Shown here: positions 44,794 to 53,788 of the stretch, piece after piece
Layout: every line of letters starts with the position of its first letter
Numbering within the stretch: position 1 is the stretch's first letter
NCBI GenBank assembly: GCA_039555135.1
Contig: CP114179.1
Location: forward strand, 434,001-498,000
Origin: Phycisphaeraceae bacterium D3-23
Lineage (GTDB): Bacteria > Planctomycetota > Phycisphaerae > Phycisphaerales > Phycisphaeraceae
Direction: 5' to 3'
DNA: 64,000 nt
Program-made: the position numbers and the translations under genes
The notes under the pieces: generated by a model
Told to the model about the DNA's origin: nothing
What the model saw: only the letters and a program-made list of their open reading frames with translations
The model's database searches: none

Positions 44794-46080
44794 ATGCGTT
44801 CACAACACAACCAATACGACGCGATCGTGGTCGGTGCCGGGCCGGCCGGGGCCACCGCCGCCGCCGTGCTCGCGATGCTCGGCCGTCACGTCGTGCTGCT
44901 GGAGCGCGACGCCTTTCCGCGCTACCACGTCGGCGAGTCGCTGCTTCCGTTCTGCTACCCCACGCTCAAACGCCTTGGGCTGGTGGAGAAGCTCAACACC
45001 ACCGACTTCGTAAAGAAGTACTCGGTCCAGTTCGCGACGACCGACGGCCGGATGTCCCAGCCGTTCTACTTCTTCGACCACCTCGACGGGCACCCGGCCG
45101 GTCAGACCTGGCAGGTCGAGCGGAGCGTCTTCGACCGGATGATGACGGACAACGCGGCGGAGCACGGCGCGGAGGTGCGCTTCGGTGTCTCGGCCCGCAA
45201 GGTGCTCAAGAACGGGGCCGGCGCGGTTGTCGGCGTCGAGGCGACCGACGAGCACGGCCGGGCCATCCAGTTCCACGCCGCGATCACGATCGACGCGTCG
45301 GGGCGCAACGGCTTTGCCGCCAACGCCATGGGATGGAAACGCAAACGCGACCCGGCGCTGGACAAGATCGCGCTGTGGACCTACTACCAAGGAGGCAAAC
45401 GCGGCAAGGGACGCGACGAGGGCGCGACCACTGTCGCCTACATCCCCGAGAAGGGCTGGTTCTGGCATATCCCCATGCACGACGACCGGATCAGCCTCGG
45501 CGTCGTCGGAGAGAAGGGCTACCTCTACCGCGACGGGGTGAAAGACCCGCGAGCCATCATACAGCGCGAGATCGGATGCAACGCATGGGTGGCCGACGTC
45601 ATGAAGGAAGCCGAGCAGTACGGCGAAACCTGGGTCACCGGCGACTACTCCTACCGCTCCGAGCACAGCGCCACCGATGGGCTGGTTCTCACCGGTGATG
45701 CGTTCGGCTTCCTGGACCCGGTGTTCTCGTCCGGCGTTTTCCTGGCGCTGATCAGCGGCGAGTTGGCCGCCGATACAGCCCACCAAGCGCTGACCGATGG
45801 CGACGTGTCTGCGACACGTTTCGAGACATACACCGACGAGTTCCAGCACGCGATCGAGGCCATGCGTAGGCTGGTCTATGCCTTCTACACCGAGGGGTTC
45901 TCCTTTGGCAAGCTGCTCAAGAAGCACCCGCACCTGCGCAGCGCCCTGACCGACTGCCTGATCGGCAAGGTCTCGACTGACTTCGGCCCGTTGTTCGAGG
46001 CCATCGCCGAGTTTGTCGAAGTCCCGCAGGCGCTGAGTTACGGCCGGCCGCTCGTGCTTGATTCACAACCCATGGGCTAA
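44794..46080 (+). CDS. FAD-dependent halogenase-like monooxygenase
   Basis: 428 residues from ATG 44794 (TTG 44788 overlaps the previous stop and is possible). The FAD motif is GAGPAGATAAA (about residue 14), followed by RYHVGESLLPFCYPTLKRLGL and DFVKKYSVQF. GWFWHIPM (about residue 220) fits the W-x-W-x-I-P signature of flavin-dependent halogenases, and FLDPVFSSGVFLAL is the second conserved block. Related proteins also include geranylgeranyl-reductase-like oxidoreductases, so halogenation is likely but not proven. In this setting it would modify a phenolic ring. No flavin reductase gene is seen in the window. Confidence 0.78.
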   Translation: MRSQHNQYDAIVVGAGPAGATAAAVLAMLGRHVVLLERDAFPRYHVGESLLPFCYPTLKRLGLVEKLNTTDFVKKYSVQFATTDGRMSQPFYFFDHLDGHPAGQTWQVERSVFDRMMTDNAAEHGAEVRFGVSARKVLKNGAGAVVGVEATDEHGRAIQFHAAITIDASGRNGFAANAMGWKRKRDPALDKIALWTYYQGGKRGKGRDEGATTVAYIPEKGWFWHIPMHDDRISLGVVGEKGYLYRDGVKDPRAIIQREIGCNAWVADVMKEAEQYGETWVTGDYSYRSEHSATDGLVLTGDAFGFLDPVFSSGVFLALISGELAADTAHQALTDGDVSATRFETYTDEFQHAIEAMRRLVYAFYTEGFSFGKLLKKHPHLRSALTDCLIGKVSTDFGPLFEAIAEFVEVPQALSYGRPLVLDSQPMG

Positions 46081-46102
46081 CGCCGACTCGCTACGCTCAC
46101 GC

Positions 46103-47401
46103 ATGAAGATCCTCCTGCTCACACCCGGCACCGGCAACTTTCATTGTGGCTCCTGTCTGCATGACGAGGCACTGCTGCGCGGGCTTCGCAGTCTGGGACA
46201 TGATGCGGCCATCAACGCCCTGTACCTGCCGCTGGTCTTGGACAGCACGCAGGGCATCGACGGCGATGACGTCCACATGGGCGGCATCAACCTCTACCTG
46301 CAGGCGAGGTCGCACGGGTATCGCCTTGTCCCCGGGTTTGCCCGGCGGCTTCTCGACCGACCGGGCCTGCTGCGCCGGGCGGCCACTCGCGCCGACATGA
46401 CCAGCCCCACCGAGCTGGGCCGGATCACCGAGCAGATGCTGCTGGGCCAGCACGGCCGAACCCGGCTGGAGATCAGCCGCATGCTCGGCCACCTGCGCGA
46501 GGAGGGGCACCCGGACGTAGTTCTGCTCAACAACGCGCTGCTGCTCGGCCTTGCCGAGCCGATCAAGGAGGCCCTGGGCTGCCCGGTCGCCTGCACCCTG
46601 CAGGGCGAAGACACGTTTGTGGATGGGCTGCCCGAACCCTACCGCGCGCGCGTCTGGGAACTCTTGGCTGAGAAATCGCGGGACGTCTCTGTTTTCCTCC
46701 CCGTCAGCCAGTACCATGCCAACCTGATGGCCCGGCGTCTGGACCTTCCAGCGGCGAATACCCGTGTGGTGTACAACGGGATCGAGGCCGATCGCTACCC
46801 CCCCCAATGCACTTCACCCGATCCGCCGGTGATCGGTTTCTTGGCTCGGCTGTGTGAGTACAAGGGGCTGGGCATTCTTGTTGATGCCTATGTGATCATG
46901 CACAAACGCGGGACACTCGGCGAAACGCGGCTGCTCCTTGCCGGGGCCGCGACACCCGGCGACATGGCATACGTCGAGGCCCAGCGGCGGAAACTGGAGG
47001 CGGCGGGGCTTCGCCAGAGCGTGCGTATCGAAACGAATGTGAGCTTCGAGCAGAAGGTACAACTCCTGCACGGGATGGCACTGCTGAGCGTGCCTGCGGC
47101 GTACGGCGAGTCGTTCGGGTTGTATGTGCTTGAGGCGAATGCCGTCGGGGTGCCCGTGGTCGTCCCGAACCACGCGGGGTTGGCGGAGGTGATCGGCTTG
47201 ACCGGCGGGGGTATCTTGTGCAGGCCCAACGACCCCGAATCGTTGGCCGACACACTGGCCGGGCTTCTGGCCGATGACGCGCGTCGTAGGTCCCTGGGCG
47301 AGGCCGGACGCAGGGCCGTACTCGAGTCTTTCACCGCTGCGCACATGTCCGCACGCGCCGCCGCCGCATTGGAGAGCGTATGCCAAGCCCCTACACCCTG
47401 A
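46103..47401 (+). CDS. GT4 family glycosyltransferase of aromatic cluster
   Basis: 432 residues from ATG 46103. Opens with KILLLTPGTGNFHCGSCLHDEAL, then the GT4 donor domain with GFLARLCEYKGLGILVDAY (about residue 258) and AYGESFGLYVLEANAVGVPVVVP (EX7E-type motif near residue 337). It could glycosylate the pathway product. It lies inside the operon: 22 bases after the halogenase-like gene, and its last 22 bases overlap the thioesterase start. It is not closely similar to the polysaccharide-locus transferases. Confidence 0.82.
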   Translation: MKILLLTPGTGNFHCGSCLHDEALLRGLRSLGHDAAINALYLPLVLDSTQGIDGDDVHMGGINLYLQARSHGYRLVPGFARRLLDRPGLLRRAATRADMTSPTELGRITEQMLLGQHGRTRLEISRMLGHLREEGHPDVVLLNNALLLGLAEPIKEALGCPVACTLQGEDTFVDGLPEPYRARVWELLAEKSRDVSVFLPVSQYHANLMARRLDLPAANTRVVYNGIEADRYPPQCTSPDPPVIGFLARLCEYKGLGILVDAYVIMHKRGTLGETRLLLAGAATPGDMAYVEAQRRKLEAAGLRQSVRIETNVSFEQKVQLLHGMALLSVPAAYGESFGLYVLEANAVGVPVVVPNHAGLAEVIGLTGGGILCRPNDPESLADTLAGLLADDARRRSLGEAGRRAVLESFTAAHMSARAAAALESVCQAPTP

Positions 47402-47811
47402 AGCGAACCGTCGCGTTCAGCGAGACCGACAGCGCCGGGATCGTGCACTTTTCCAACTTCTTCCGCTACATGGAAGACGCCGAGCACGCCTACCTTCGGA
47501 GTCTTGGCCTGAGCGTGCACCGCGAGGTCGGCGACGGCGTGGCCGGGTTCCCCCGTGTCGGCGCACACTGCGACTACCGCAGGCCGCTACGGTTCGAGGA
47601 CGCGTTCACGGTCACTGTCCGCGTCGCGGCGCGGACCGACAAGTCCGTCACTTACGGGTTTACCTTCGAGACGGCTGGCGAAGATGCGCCGATCGCCAGC
47701 GGCACGCTCAAGGCCGTTTATGCGGTCAAGCCCACCGGTGCCGGCAAGTTCAGCGCTGCCTCAATTCCACCAGAGATCGATGCGCTGTTGACCGTCGAGG
47801 GCCGCGATTGA
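47380..47811 (+). CDS. Hotdog-fold acyl-CoA thioesterase (4-hydroxybenzoyl-CoA thioesterase-like)
   Basis: 143 residues. The N-terminal FSETDSAGIVHFSNFFRYMEDAEHAYL (cut; Asp about residue 17 is the catalytic Asp of the 4HBT/YbgC type) is diagnostic. The enzyme would hydrolyse an aryl- or acyl-CoA, releasing the free acid, consistent with the PaaK-type CoA ligase in the same operon. The start ATG lies inside the end of the glycosyltransferase gene (22-base overlap). It may edit stalled CoA thioesters or release the final product. Confidence 0.88.
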   Translation: MPSPYTLKRTVAFSETDSAGIVHFSNFFRYMEDAEHAYLRSLGLSVHREVGDGVAGFPRVGAHCDYRRPLRFEDAFTVTVRVAARTDKSVTYGFTFETAGEDAPIASGTLKAVYAVKPTGAGKFSAASIPPEIDALLTVEGRD

Positions 47812-47873
47812 ATCCGTTTGCCCCCTCGTTGGGTCGGTACAAACACGATTGCACCCACCGATAGAGACCCCTC

Positions 47874-48425
47874 ATGCTCGCACAATCCTCTTCGTCCACC
47901 TCGTCCTATCTGGTGTTTGTCCTGCTCACGATCGCGACGTGGGGGTTGTACGGCATCTTCTTGCACAAAGGTCAGGTCGAGATCGCCGACCCGGTCAACG
48001 GACGATACAAGGCCTTCCTGTTTGTCGGGATCGCATACTTCCTGGTCGCGGTGCTCGCGCCGCTGGTGATGCTCCTGATCACCGGGTCGGACTGGAAGTT
48101 GACCGGCAGCGGGATGGCCTGGTCGCTGATCGCGGGGATCGTCGGCGCGGCGGGCGCGTTCGGTGTGTTGCTGGCGTTCGGCGCGGGAGGCAAGCCGGCG
48201 GTGGTGATGTCGCTGATCTTCGCGGGCGCGCCGCTGGTCAACGCCGCCGTGGCGATCACGGTGGCCGGCCAATGGGGCCAGGTGAAACCGCTCTTCCTGC
48301 TGGGCATAGTCCTCGCCGCGGCGGGTGCCTACCTGATCGTCACACAGAAGCCCAAGCCCATACCCCATGCCAAACCGCAGCAGACCGACCACGCCGCGAA
48401 CGAATCATCATCAGGCCAAGCGTAG
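47874..48425 (+). CDS. Small multi-helix membrane protein of unknown function
   Basis: 183 residues with five or so hydrophobic helices: TSSYLVFVLLTIATWGLYGIFLH, AFLFVGIAYFLVAVLAPLVML, GMAWSLIAGIVGAAGAFGVLLAFG, PLVNAAVAITVAGQW and LFLLGIVLAAAGAYLIV. It looks like one half of an EamA/DMT-type transporter (EamA proteins have two such repeats), but no clear signature. A transport role in the operon is plausible. It lies 62 bases after the thioesterase and 14 bases before the ligase. The C-terminus is hydrophilic with Pro/His/Lys. Confidence 0.65.
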   Translation: MLAQSSSSTSSYLVFVLLTIATWGLYGIFLHKGQVEIADPVNGRYKAFLFVGIAYFLVAVLAPLVMLLITGSDWKLTGSGMAWSLIAGIVGAAGAFGVLLAFGAGGKPAVVMSLIFAGAPLVNAAVAITVAGQWGQVKPLFLLGIVLAAAGAYLIVTQKPKPIPHAKPQQTDHAANESSSGQA

Positions 48426-48439
48426 CCCGGAGCCAGCCT

Positions 48440-49693
48440 TTGTCCACGTTGCCACCGACCAGCCAGGACGAGCCCCTACGCTCGCTGTTGCGAGTGGTCG
48501 TGGCGGGTAATGCGTACTACCGGCCGATCCTCCGTGCGGCCGGCCTGGACCCGGCGGACGGGGTCACGGTCGAGCGTTTCCAACGCAACATGCCATTGAC
48601 CACCAAAGACCAACTCGCCGAGGACCAGCTCACGCACCCGCCCTATGGCACGAACCTGAGCTTCCCCATCGAGTCTTACACACGCTTTTGCCAGACCAGC
48701 GGCACGACCGGCCGACCGATGCGCGTGATCGACACCCCCGACTCCTGGCGGGCCATGCTGGAGGTCTGGCAGGTCGTGTTCGAGCAGGCGGGCTGTCGGC
48801 CGGGCGACCGCGTGCTGTTCGCGTTTTCATTCGGGCCGTTCCTCGGCTTCTGGACGGCCTTTGAAGCGGCCGCGCAGATGGGGATGCTCTGCCTGCCCGC
48901 CGGGGGGATGAGCAGCAGCGCCCGGCTTGCCATGCTCCGCGATAACCGGGCCACGACGGTCTGCTGCACGCCGACCTACGCCCTGCACCTCGCAGAATCC
49001 GCGGCACGCGAGGGCATCGATATAGCTGGATCGAGCGTGAAGCGGCTGATTGTTGCCGGCGAGCCGGGCGGGTCGATCCCCGCTGTCCGCCAGCGCATCG
49101 AGTCCGCGTGGGGGGCCCGGCTCTTCGACCACCACGGCATGACCGAGATCGGGCCGGTGACATATCAGGAAAACGAGGCGACCGGATCATTGCGTGTTGC
49201 CCCGGGGTGTTTCCTCACCGAGGTCGTCGATCCAAAGTCCGGCGCGCCGGTCCCCGTCGGAACACAGGGCGAACTGGTGCTCACTACGCTCAAGCGGACC
49301 GCCTGGCCGCTGCTGCGTTACCGTACCGGAGATCTCGTTCAGCAGGACCCGCAATGCCCCGAGCGATTGGTCGGCGGCATCCTCGGTCGCATCGACGACA
49401 TGCGCCTGGTCCGCGGGGTCAATGTTTATCCTTCGGCGGTGGACGCGATCGTTCGCCACTTCGAAGCCGTCGTGGAATACGAGGTGCAGGTTGAACAGGC
49501 AGGATCGATGTGCGAGTTATCGCTGACCATCGAGCCCACGCCAGCGTGCTCGGACACCGGCTCGCTGTGCCGGCGTGTCGGTGTCGCGTTGCGAGATGCG
49601 CTCGGCCTGCGGGTGCCGGTGCAGGCGGTGGATCCCGGCACCTTGCCACGATACGAGCTGAAGGCCAATCGCTGGCGGGAGGCCACCTGTTGA
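48440..49693 (+). CDS. Phenylacetate-CoA ligase-like enzyme (PaaK family)
   Basis: 417 residues starting at TTG 48440, supported by CGGAG seven bases upstream. ATP loop FCQTSGTTGRPM (about residue 88), aromatic site HHGMTEIGPVTYQ, YRTGDLV (A7) and the PaaK-specific DDMRLVRGVNVYPSAVD stretch; the terminal YELKANRW holds the catalytic Lys. The complete C-terminal domain distinguishes it from the EhpF-like enzyme of the same operon. It should activate an aromatic acid, such as a hydroxybenzoate or phenylacetate, to a CoA thioester that the adjacent thioesterase can reverse. Stop overlaps the ABC gene start (TTGA). Confidence 0.88.
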   Translation: MSTLPPTSQDEPLRSLLRVVVAGNAYYRPILRAAGLDPADGVTVERFQRNMPLTTKDQLAEDQLTHPPYGTNLSFPIESYTRFCQTSGTTGRPMRVIDTPDSWRAMLEVWQVVFEQAGCRPGDRVLFAFSFGPFLGFWTAFEAAAQMGMLCLPAGGMSSSARLAMLRDNRATTVCCTPTYALHLAESAAREGIDIAGSSVKRLIVAGEPGGSIPAVRQRIESAWGARLFDHHGMTEIGPVTYQENEATGSLRVAPGCFLTEVVDPKSGAPVPVGTQGELVLTTLKRTAWPLLRYRTGDLVQQDPQCPERLVGGILGRIDDMRLVRGVNVYPSAVDAIVRHFEAVVEYEVQVEQAGSMCELSLTIEPTPACSDTGSLCRRVGVALRDALGLRVPVQAVDPGTLPRYELKANRWREATC

Positions 49694-50397
49694 CCCACGC
49701 CGAAGTCAACCCGCTGCTGGTCGTGGAGGGCTTGAGCAAGTCGTTTCCCGGCATCACCGACGGCCGGGCCGTCAACGTGCTCTCAGGCGTCACCCTGTCG
49801 CTGGAGCGTGGCGACTCGATCGCCATCGTCGGGCCCAGCGGCTGCGGCAAGTCCACGCTGCTGAACATCCTCGGCACACTCGACACACCGACCGCCGGCA
49901 CGATCCGATTCATGGGCGAAGACCTCGCGGCTATCTCTGAGTCCAAACGGGTACGGCTGCGCGCACAATCCATCGGCTTCGTCTTCCAGGAGCACCACCT
50001 GCTGCCCCAGTGCACGGCGATAGAGAACACGCTCATCCCCACCTTGGCGAAGGGTGTCGGCAAGCAAGGCCGGGCCAGCCGCGCCGCCGAACTGCTCGAC
50101 CGCGTTGGGCTCAGCAACCGCATGGGGTACCGCCCCGACCAGCTCTCCGGCGGGCAGCGCCAGCGCGTCGCACTCGTCCGTGCTTTGATTAACCAACCCG
50201 CCCTGCTCCTAGTCGACGAGCCGACGGGCGCATTGGACGGCAAGAACGCCGACCAGATCATCGACTTGTTGATCGAGCTGAATCAGGCCGAGAACACGGC
50301 GATGCTGATGGTCACCCATGCCACCCATCTTGCACAGCGGCTGGACCGAACGCTCCGGCTTGAGGCGGGCACGCTCGTAGACGGGGGCGCGGCATGA
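49690..50397 (+). CDS. ABC transporter ATP-binding protein (LolD/MacB type)
   Basis: 235 residues starting at TTG 49690, which overlaps the ligase stop and has GGGAGG seven bases upstream. Walker A GPSGCGKST, Q-loop VFQEHHLLPQ, signature LSGGQRQRVALVRAL, Walker B LLLVDEPTGALD and switch VTHATHLA are all intact. This branch works with FtsX-fold permeases in lipoprotein release (LolCDE), macrolide export (MacAB) or peptide efflux. The permease gene follows immediately (ATGA overlap), so the pair exports a product across the inner membrane, probably the compound made by this operon. Confidence 0.93.
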   Translation: MTHAEVNPLLVVEGLSKSFPGITDGRAVNVLSGVTLSLERGDSIAIVGPSGCGKSTLLNILGTLDTPTAGTIRFMGEDLAAISESKRVRLRAQSIGFVFQEHHLLPQCTAIENTLIPTLAKGVGKQGRASRAAELLDRVGLSNRMGYRPDQLSGGQRQRVALVRALINQPALLLVDEPTGALDGKNADQIIDLLIELNQAENTAMLMVTHATHLAQRLDRTLRLEAGTLVDGGAA

Positions 50398-53300
50398 CCC
50401 TGTTCGGTCTGCTGCTGCGTTCGCTCTGGCACTTCCGCCGCACCAACCTCGGCGTCGTCCTGGGCGTCGCGGTCGCGACGACGGTCATCACCGGAGCGCT
50501 CATCGTCGGCGACTCGCTGCGATATACCCTCGGCAGGACGGCCGACCAACGTCTCGGCAGTAGCAGCTACGCGCTCATCGGTGGCGACCGCTTCTTCACC
50601 ACCGACCTCGCGAACCGACTTGCGCCCGGCAGTAGCGGTGTGATCGTTATCGAAGGCGTCGCCTCGACCCCCGACGGCGAACGACGCGCCAACCACATCG
50701 CGCTCATCGGTATCGACCCCGCCTTCGCAGAGATGATGGGTCTGCCCCGCGTCCCGGCCCCCGGCGCAGCATTCCCCAGCCGGGCGGTCTCGGAGCAACT
50801 CGGCGTCACGCCGGGCGACGAGATCATCATCCGTGTCTCCAGGCCTTCAGCCCTGCCGACGGACGCAGCGCTGGTCGACGCGAGCCAGCCCCCGCTCGCG
50901 CTGCGCGTGGAGGTGGTCGACGGCGGCGTCACCGATGTAAATGGCGGCCGCTTCAGTCTCCGCGCAGAGCAGCGTCCCCCTCTGAATCTCTTCGTCCATC
51001 GCGACTGGCTGGCGACGCAACTCGAACAGCCCGGGCGGGCCAATCTAGCGCTTTCCCGGACGCCGATCGAGGCCTTCGAACCCACCCTTTCCGACCTGTC
51101 GCTTGAACTGATCCCACGCCCGTCAGGACAAGAACTCGTGACGCCGCGGGTGTTCATCGACGCCTCGATCGAGGAGGGCCTGGCCGAGCTGCCCGGGACG
51201 CGGATACTGACCTACATGGTCAACACCGTCTCGCTCGGCGACAAGCAGTCGCCCTACGCGATGGTAGCCGCGTCGAACAAGCTCGGCGGCCTCGAACTCG
51301 CCGACGATGAGATCGCCATCAACGCCTGGCTGGCCGAAGACATCGGCGCTGCCGTCGGCGACACGCTGACGCTGACCTACTACCTGCCGGACGAGGGCGA
51401 TCGGTTGGTCGAGGGGTCGACGACCCTGACTGTCGCACGGATCGTGGAGATCGAGGGTGGCTTCGCGGACCCGGCGCTCACACCGGACTTCCCCGGCCTG
51501 GCGGAAGCCGAGGCACTCCGCGGCTGGGACGCGGGCCCGGCGATCGACCGCGGGCGCATCCGTGACAAAGACGAGGAGTACTGGGACGACCACCGGGCGA
51601 CCCCGAAGGCCTTTGTCAATCTTGAAACGGGACAACGCCTCTGGTCCAACCGCTTCGGCACCCTCACCGCGATCCGTTTTGCGGGCGATGTCTCCGAGGC
51701 CGACCTCACCGAGCACATCGATGCGGGCAAGCTCGGGCTGTCGCCGATCAACGTCCGCGAACAGGCTCTGGCCGCGGCGGCGGGGACGGTGGACTTCGGC
51801 CAGCTGTTCCTGTCGTTGTCGGGCTTCATCATCATCGCCGGGATGGTGCTGACGGCGACGCTGTTCGCCATGTCGGTCGAGCAGCGTGCAAGGCAACTCG
51901 GTGTTGTGATGGCGATGGGATTGTCCCGTGGGCAGGTCGCACGGCTGGTCATCGGCGAGGGGGCAGTGCTTGCGCTGGCCGGCGCGTGCCTGGGGCTCGG
52001 CGGTGCCTTCGCCTACGCACACGGCGTGGTTGCCGCACTCACGGGCGAGTGGTCGGGGGCCGTGGCCGACTCGGCGGTGTCCGTCCACCTGCGCCCGGGC
52101 ACGCTGGTGATCGGCCCGGTCGGCGCGGCCGCGGTCAGCTTAGTCACGATGGCGCTGGGACTGATGTCGCTGCTGCGCCGCCCTGCACAGGAACTGCTCC
52201 GCGGAGCGGTCGGCCGCGTCTCGGGCAGACCGAAAGCACCCATCTGGCTTGTCATCGCCACCGCTGTCATGCTAATCATCGTCGGGCTGATATGCCTGAG
52301 CTCCGCCCGGCAAGCGACGGGGATGCGGGCTGCCTTGCTCGGCTTCGGCTGCGGCGCGGCATGTCTGGCTCTACTCCTCCTTGCGTTCTACTTCGTGATG
52401 ATCCTACGCATTCATCGCGACCAGCCGCCGCCGGCTCGCATCACCATGACGCGCCTCGCCGCATTCAACCTGATCCGTCGGCGGGGGAGGTCGCTCGCTG
52501 CGGTCGTCACCCTGAGTTGTGGCGTCTTCCTTGTCGTCGCCGTCTCGGGGTTTCGCCTCAGCAGCGAGATCGACACCCACAACCGCCAGGCGGGCACCGG
52601 CGGGTTCGCGACCATCGTCGAATCCACCCAGCCCATTCGATACGACCTGAATACCCAACTCGGGCGAGACCACTACTTCCTCGATGCCTCCGACCTGCCC
52701 CCGGGTTCGGTCGTCGCCTTCCGGGTCAACAACGGCGACGACGCGAGCTGTCTGAACCTCAACAAGACCTCCCGGCCACGCCTGCTCGGCGTCGACCCGA
52801 TGCAACTTTCGGATCGCCGGGCGTTCCCGTTCACGTCCCACCAGGACCCGCGCGAGGCTTGGCGGCTGCTGCAACCCGCCACGCGCGGCAGCGGTCGGCC
52901 GGTCCCCGTGATCGCCGACGCCAACACCGCGCAGTGGGCTCTCAAGCTGCCGGTCGGCGGCACGATGGCACTCACCGACGAGGCCGGCCGGCCCTTCGAC
53001 GTGCAACTGGTCGCGACGCTGGACAACACGATCCTCCAAGGCAGTCTCGTCATGGACGAGGAGACGTTCGAGCGACTCTTCCCCACAACCTCCGGCCACC
53101 GGCTACTGCTCATCGACGCGGAAGGCGATGAGCAGCGCACCCGACGCGCCGACCTGCTTCAGGAAGCCATGGTCGATGAGGGCCTCACGATCACGCCTAC
53201 GACCGATCGACTGGCCCAGTACAACCAGGTCCAGAACACGTACCTGACGATCTTCCAGGCGCTGGGCGGCCTGGGCGTCGTGCTCGGGTCGCTGGGGCTG

Positions 53301-53612
53301 GGCGTGATCGCCGCTCGCAACCTGATCGAGCGACGCAGCGAACTCGCACTGCTCTCGGCCGTGGGCGTGTCGCGCAGACGCATCTTTATCATCCAATTGA
53401 TCGAGCACGGCCAGCTCCTGTGCCTCGGCCTCGCATTCGGCGTGCTGGCCGCAGCGATCCCGGCGAGCCAGCAGGGCCCGCTGCTCGGCACGGCATGGCG
53501 GTCGTCACTCGCCGCGATCGGGGCCACGCTGGCCGCGGGCCTGATGGCGATCGTGCTCGGCCTCCGGTCGGCAGGCAAGGGCAGGCTGACCGAAGCGCTC
53601 CGCAGAGACTGA
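50394..53612 (+). CDS. ABC transporter permease with two FtsX domains
   Basis: 1072 residues, larger than LolC/E (about 400), because two FtsX-type units and big extracytoplasmic domains are joined in one chain. An N-terminal helix (LGVVLGVAVATTVITGALIVGDSL) precedes a ~430-residue periplasmic domain. Three helices around residues 470-590 (FIIIAGMVLTATLFAM...VLALAGACLGLGGAFAY) form the first FtsX domain. A central helix pair (650-690) leads to a second periplasmic domain and a final FtsX domain (YLTIFQALGGLGVVLGSLGLGV...NLIERRSELALLSAVGVSRRR). Such long permeases are common in Planctomycetota. It pairs with the ATPase upstream and ends the 17-gene run. Confidence 0.9.
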   Translation: MTLFGLLLRSLWHFRRTNLGVVLGVAVATTVITGALIVGDSLRYTLGRTADQRLGSSSYALIGGDRFFTTDLANRLAPGSSGVIVIEGVASTPDGERRANHIALIGIDPAFAEMMGLPRVPAPGAAFPSRAVSEQLGVTPGDEIIIRVSRPSALPTDAALVDASQPPLALRVEVVDGGVTDVNGGRFSLRAEQRPPLNLFVHRDWLATQLEQPGRANLALSRTPIEAFEPTLSDLSLELIPRPSGQELVTPRVFIDASIEEGLAELPGTRILTYMVNTVSLGDKQSPYAMVAASNKLGGLELADDEIAINAWLAEDIGAAVGDTLTLTYYLPDEGDRLVEGSTTLTVARIVEIEGGFADPALTPDFPGLAEAEALRGWDAGPAIDRGRIRDKDEEYWDDHRATPKAFVNLETGQRLWSNRFGTLTAIRFAGDVSEADLTEHIDAGKLGLSPINVREQALAAAAGTVDFGQLFLSLSGFIIIAGMVLTATLFAMSVEQRARQLGVVMAMGLSRGQVARLVIGEGAVLALAGACLGLGGAFAYAHGVVAALTGEWSGAVADSAVSVHLRPGTLVIGPVGAAAVSLVTMALGLMSLLRRPAQELLRGAVGRVSGRPKAPIWLVIATAVMLIIVGLICLSSARQATGMRAALLGFGCGAACLALLLLAFYFVMILRIHRDQPPPARITMTRLAAFNLIRRRGRSLAAVVTLSCGVFLVVAVSGFRLSSEIDTHNRQAGTGGFATIVESTQPIRYDLNTQLGRDHYFLDASDLPPGSVVAFRVNNGDDASCLNLNKTSRPRLLGVDPMQLSDRRAFPFTSHQDPREAWRLLQPATRGSGRPVPVIADANTAQWALKLPVGGTMALTDEAGRPFDVQLVATLDNTILQGSLVMDEETFERLFPTTSGHRLLLIDAEGDEQRTRRADLLQEAMVDEGLTITPTTDRLAQYNQVQNTYLTIFQALGGLGVVLGSLGLGVIAARNLIERRSELALLSAVGVSRRRIFIIQLIEHGQLLCLGLAFGVLAAAIPASQQGPLLGTAWRSSLAAIGATLAAGLMAIVLGLRSAGKGRLTEALRRD

Positions 53613-53642
53613 GCGAAGCCGCCAAAGGCCGGAGATGTACTC

Positions 53643-53658
53643 CTCGCGGAAACGCGAG
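53643..53658. terminator. GAAA-tetraloop hairpin after the operon
   Basis: CTCGCG and CGCGAG pair perfectly around a GAAA tetraloop, 31 bases after the ABC permease stop. GNRA tetraloops are very stable in RNA. There is only a weak T stretch (GTTTG) behind it, so it may be an imperfect rho-independent terminator or an mRNA end stabiliser that sets the following propeller gene apart. Confidence 0.5.
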
Positions 53659-53788
53659 AAGTTTGTACTGACAGCGTAGAATCCCTACGGGTCCGACAGT
53701 ACCATGCAATAGAATTCACGGCATAACGTTTTACAAACATCCTTGCCGCCCTCCCAAACACCTCTCATCCCGAGTCGAGGAAAACAGC

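Noticed and set aside
36219-49693. Aryl polyene or dialkylresorcinol cluster
   Set aside because: No ketosynthase, acyl carrier protein or dehydratase is present although several accessory-type genes are.
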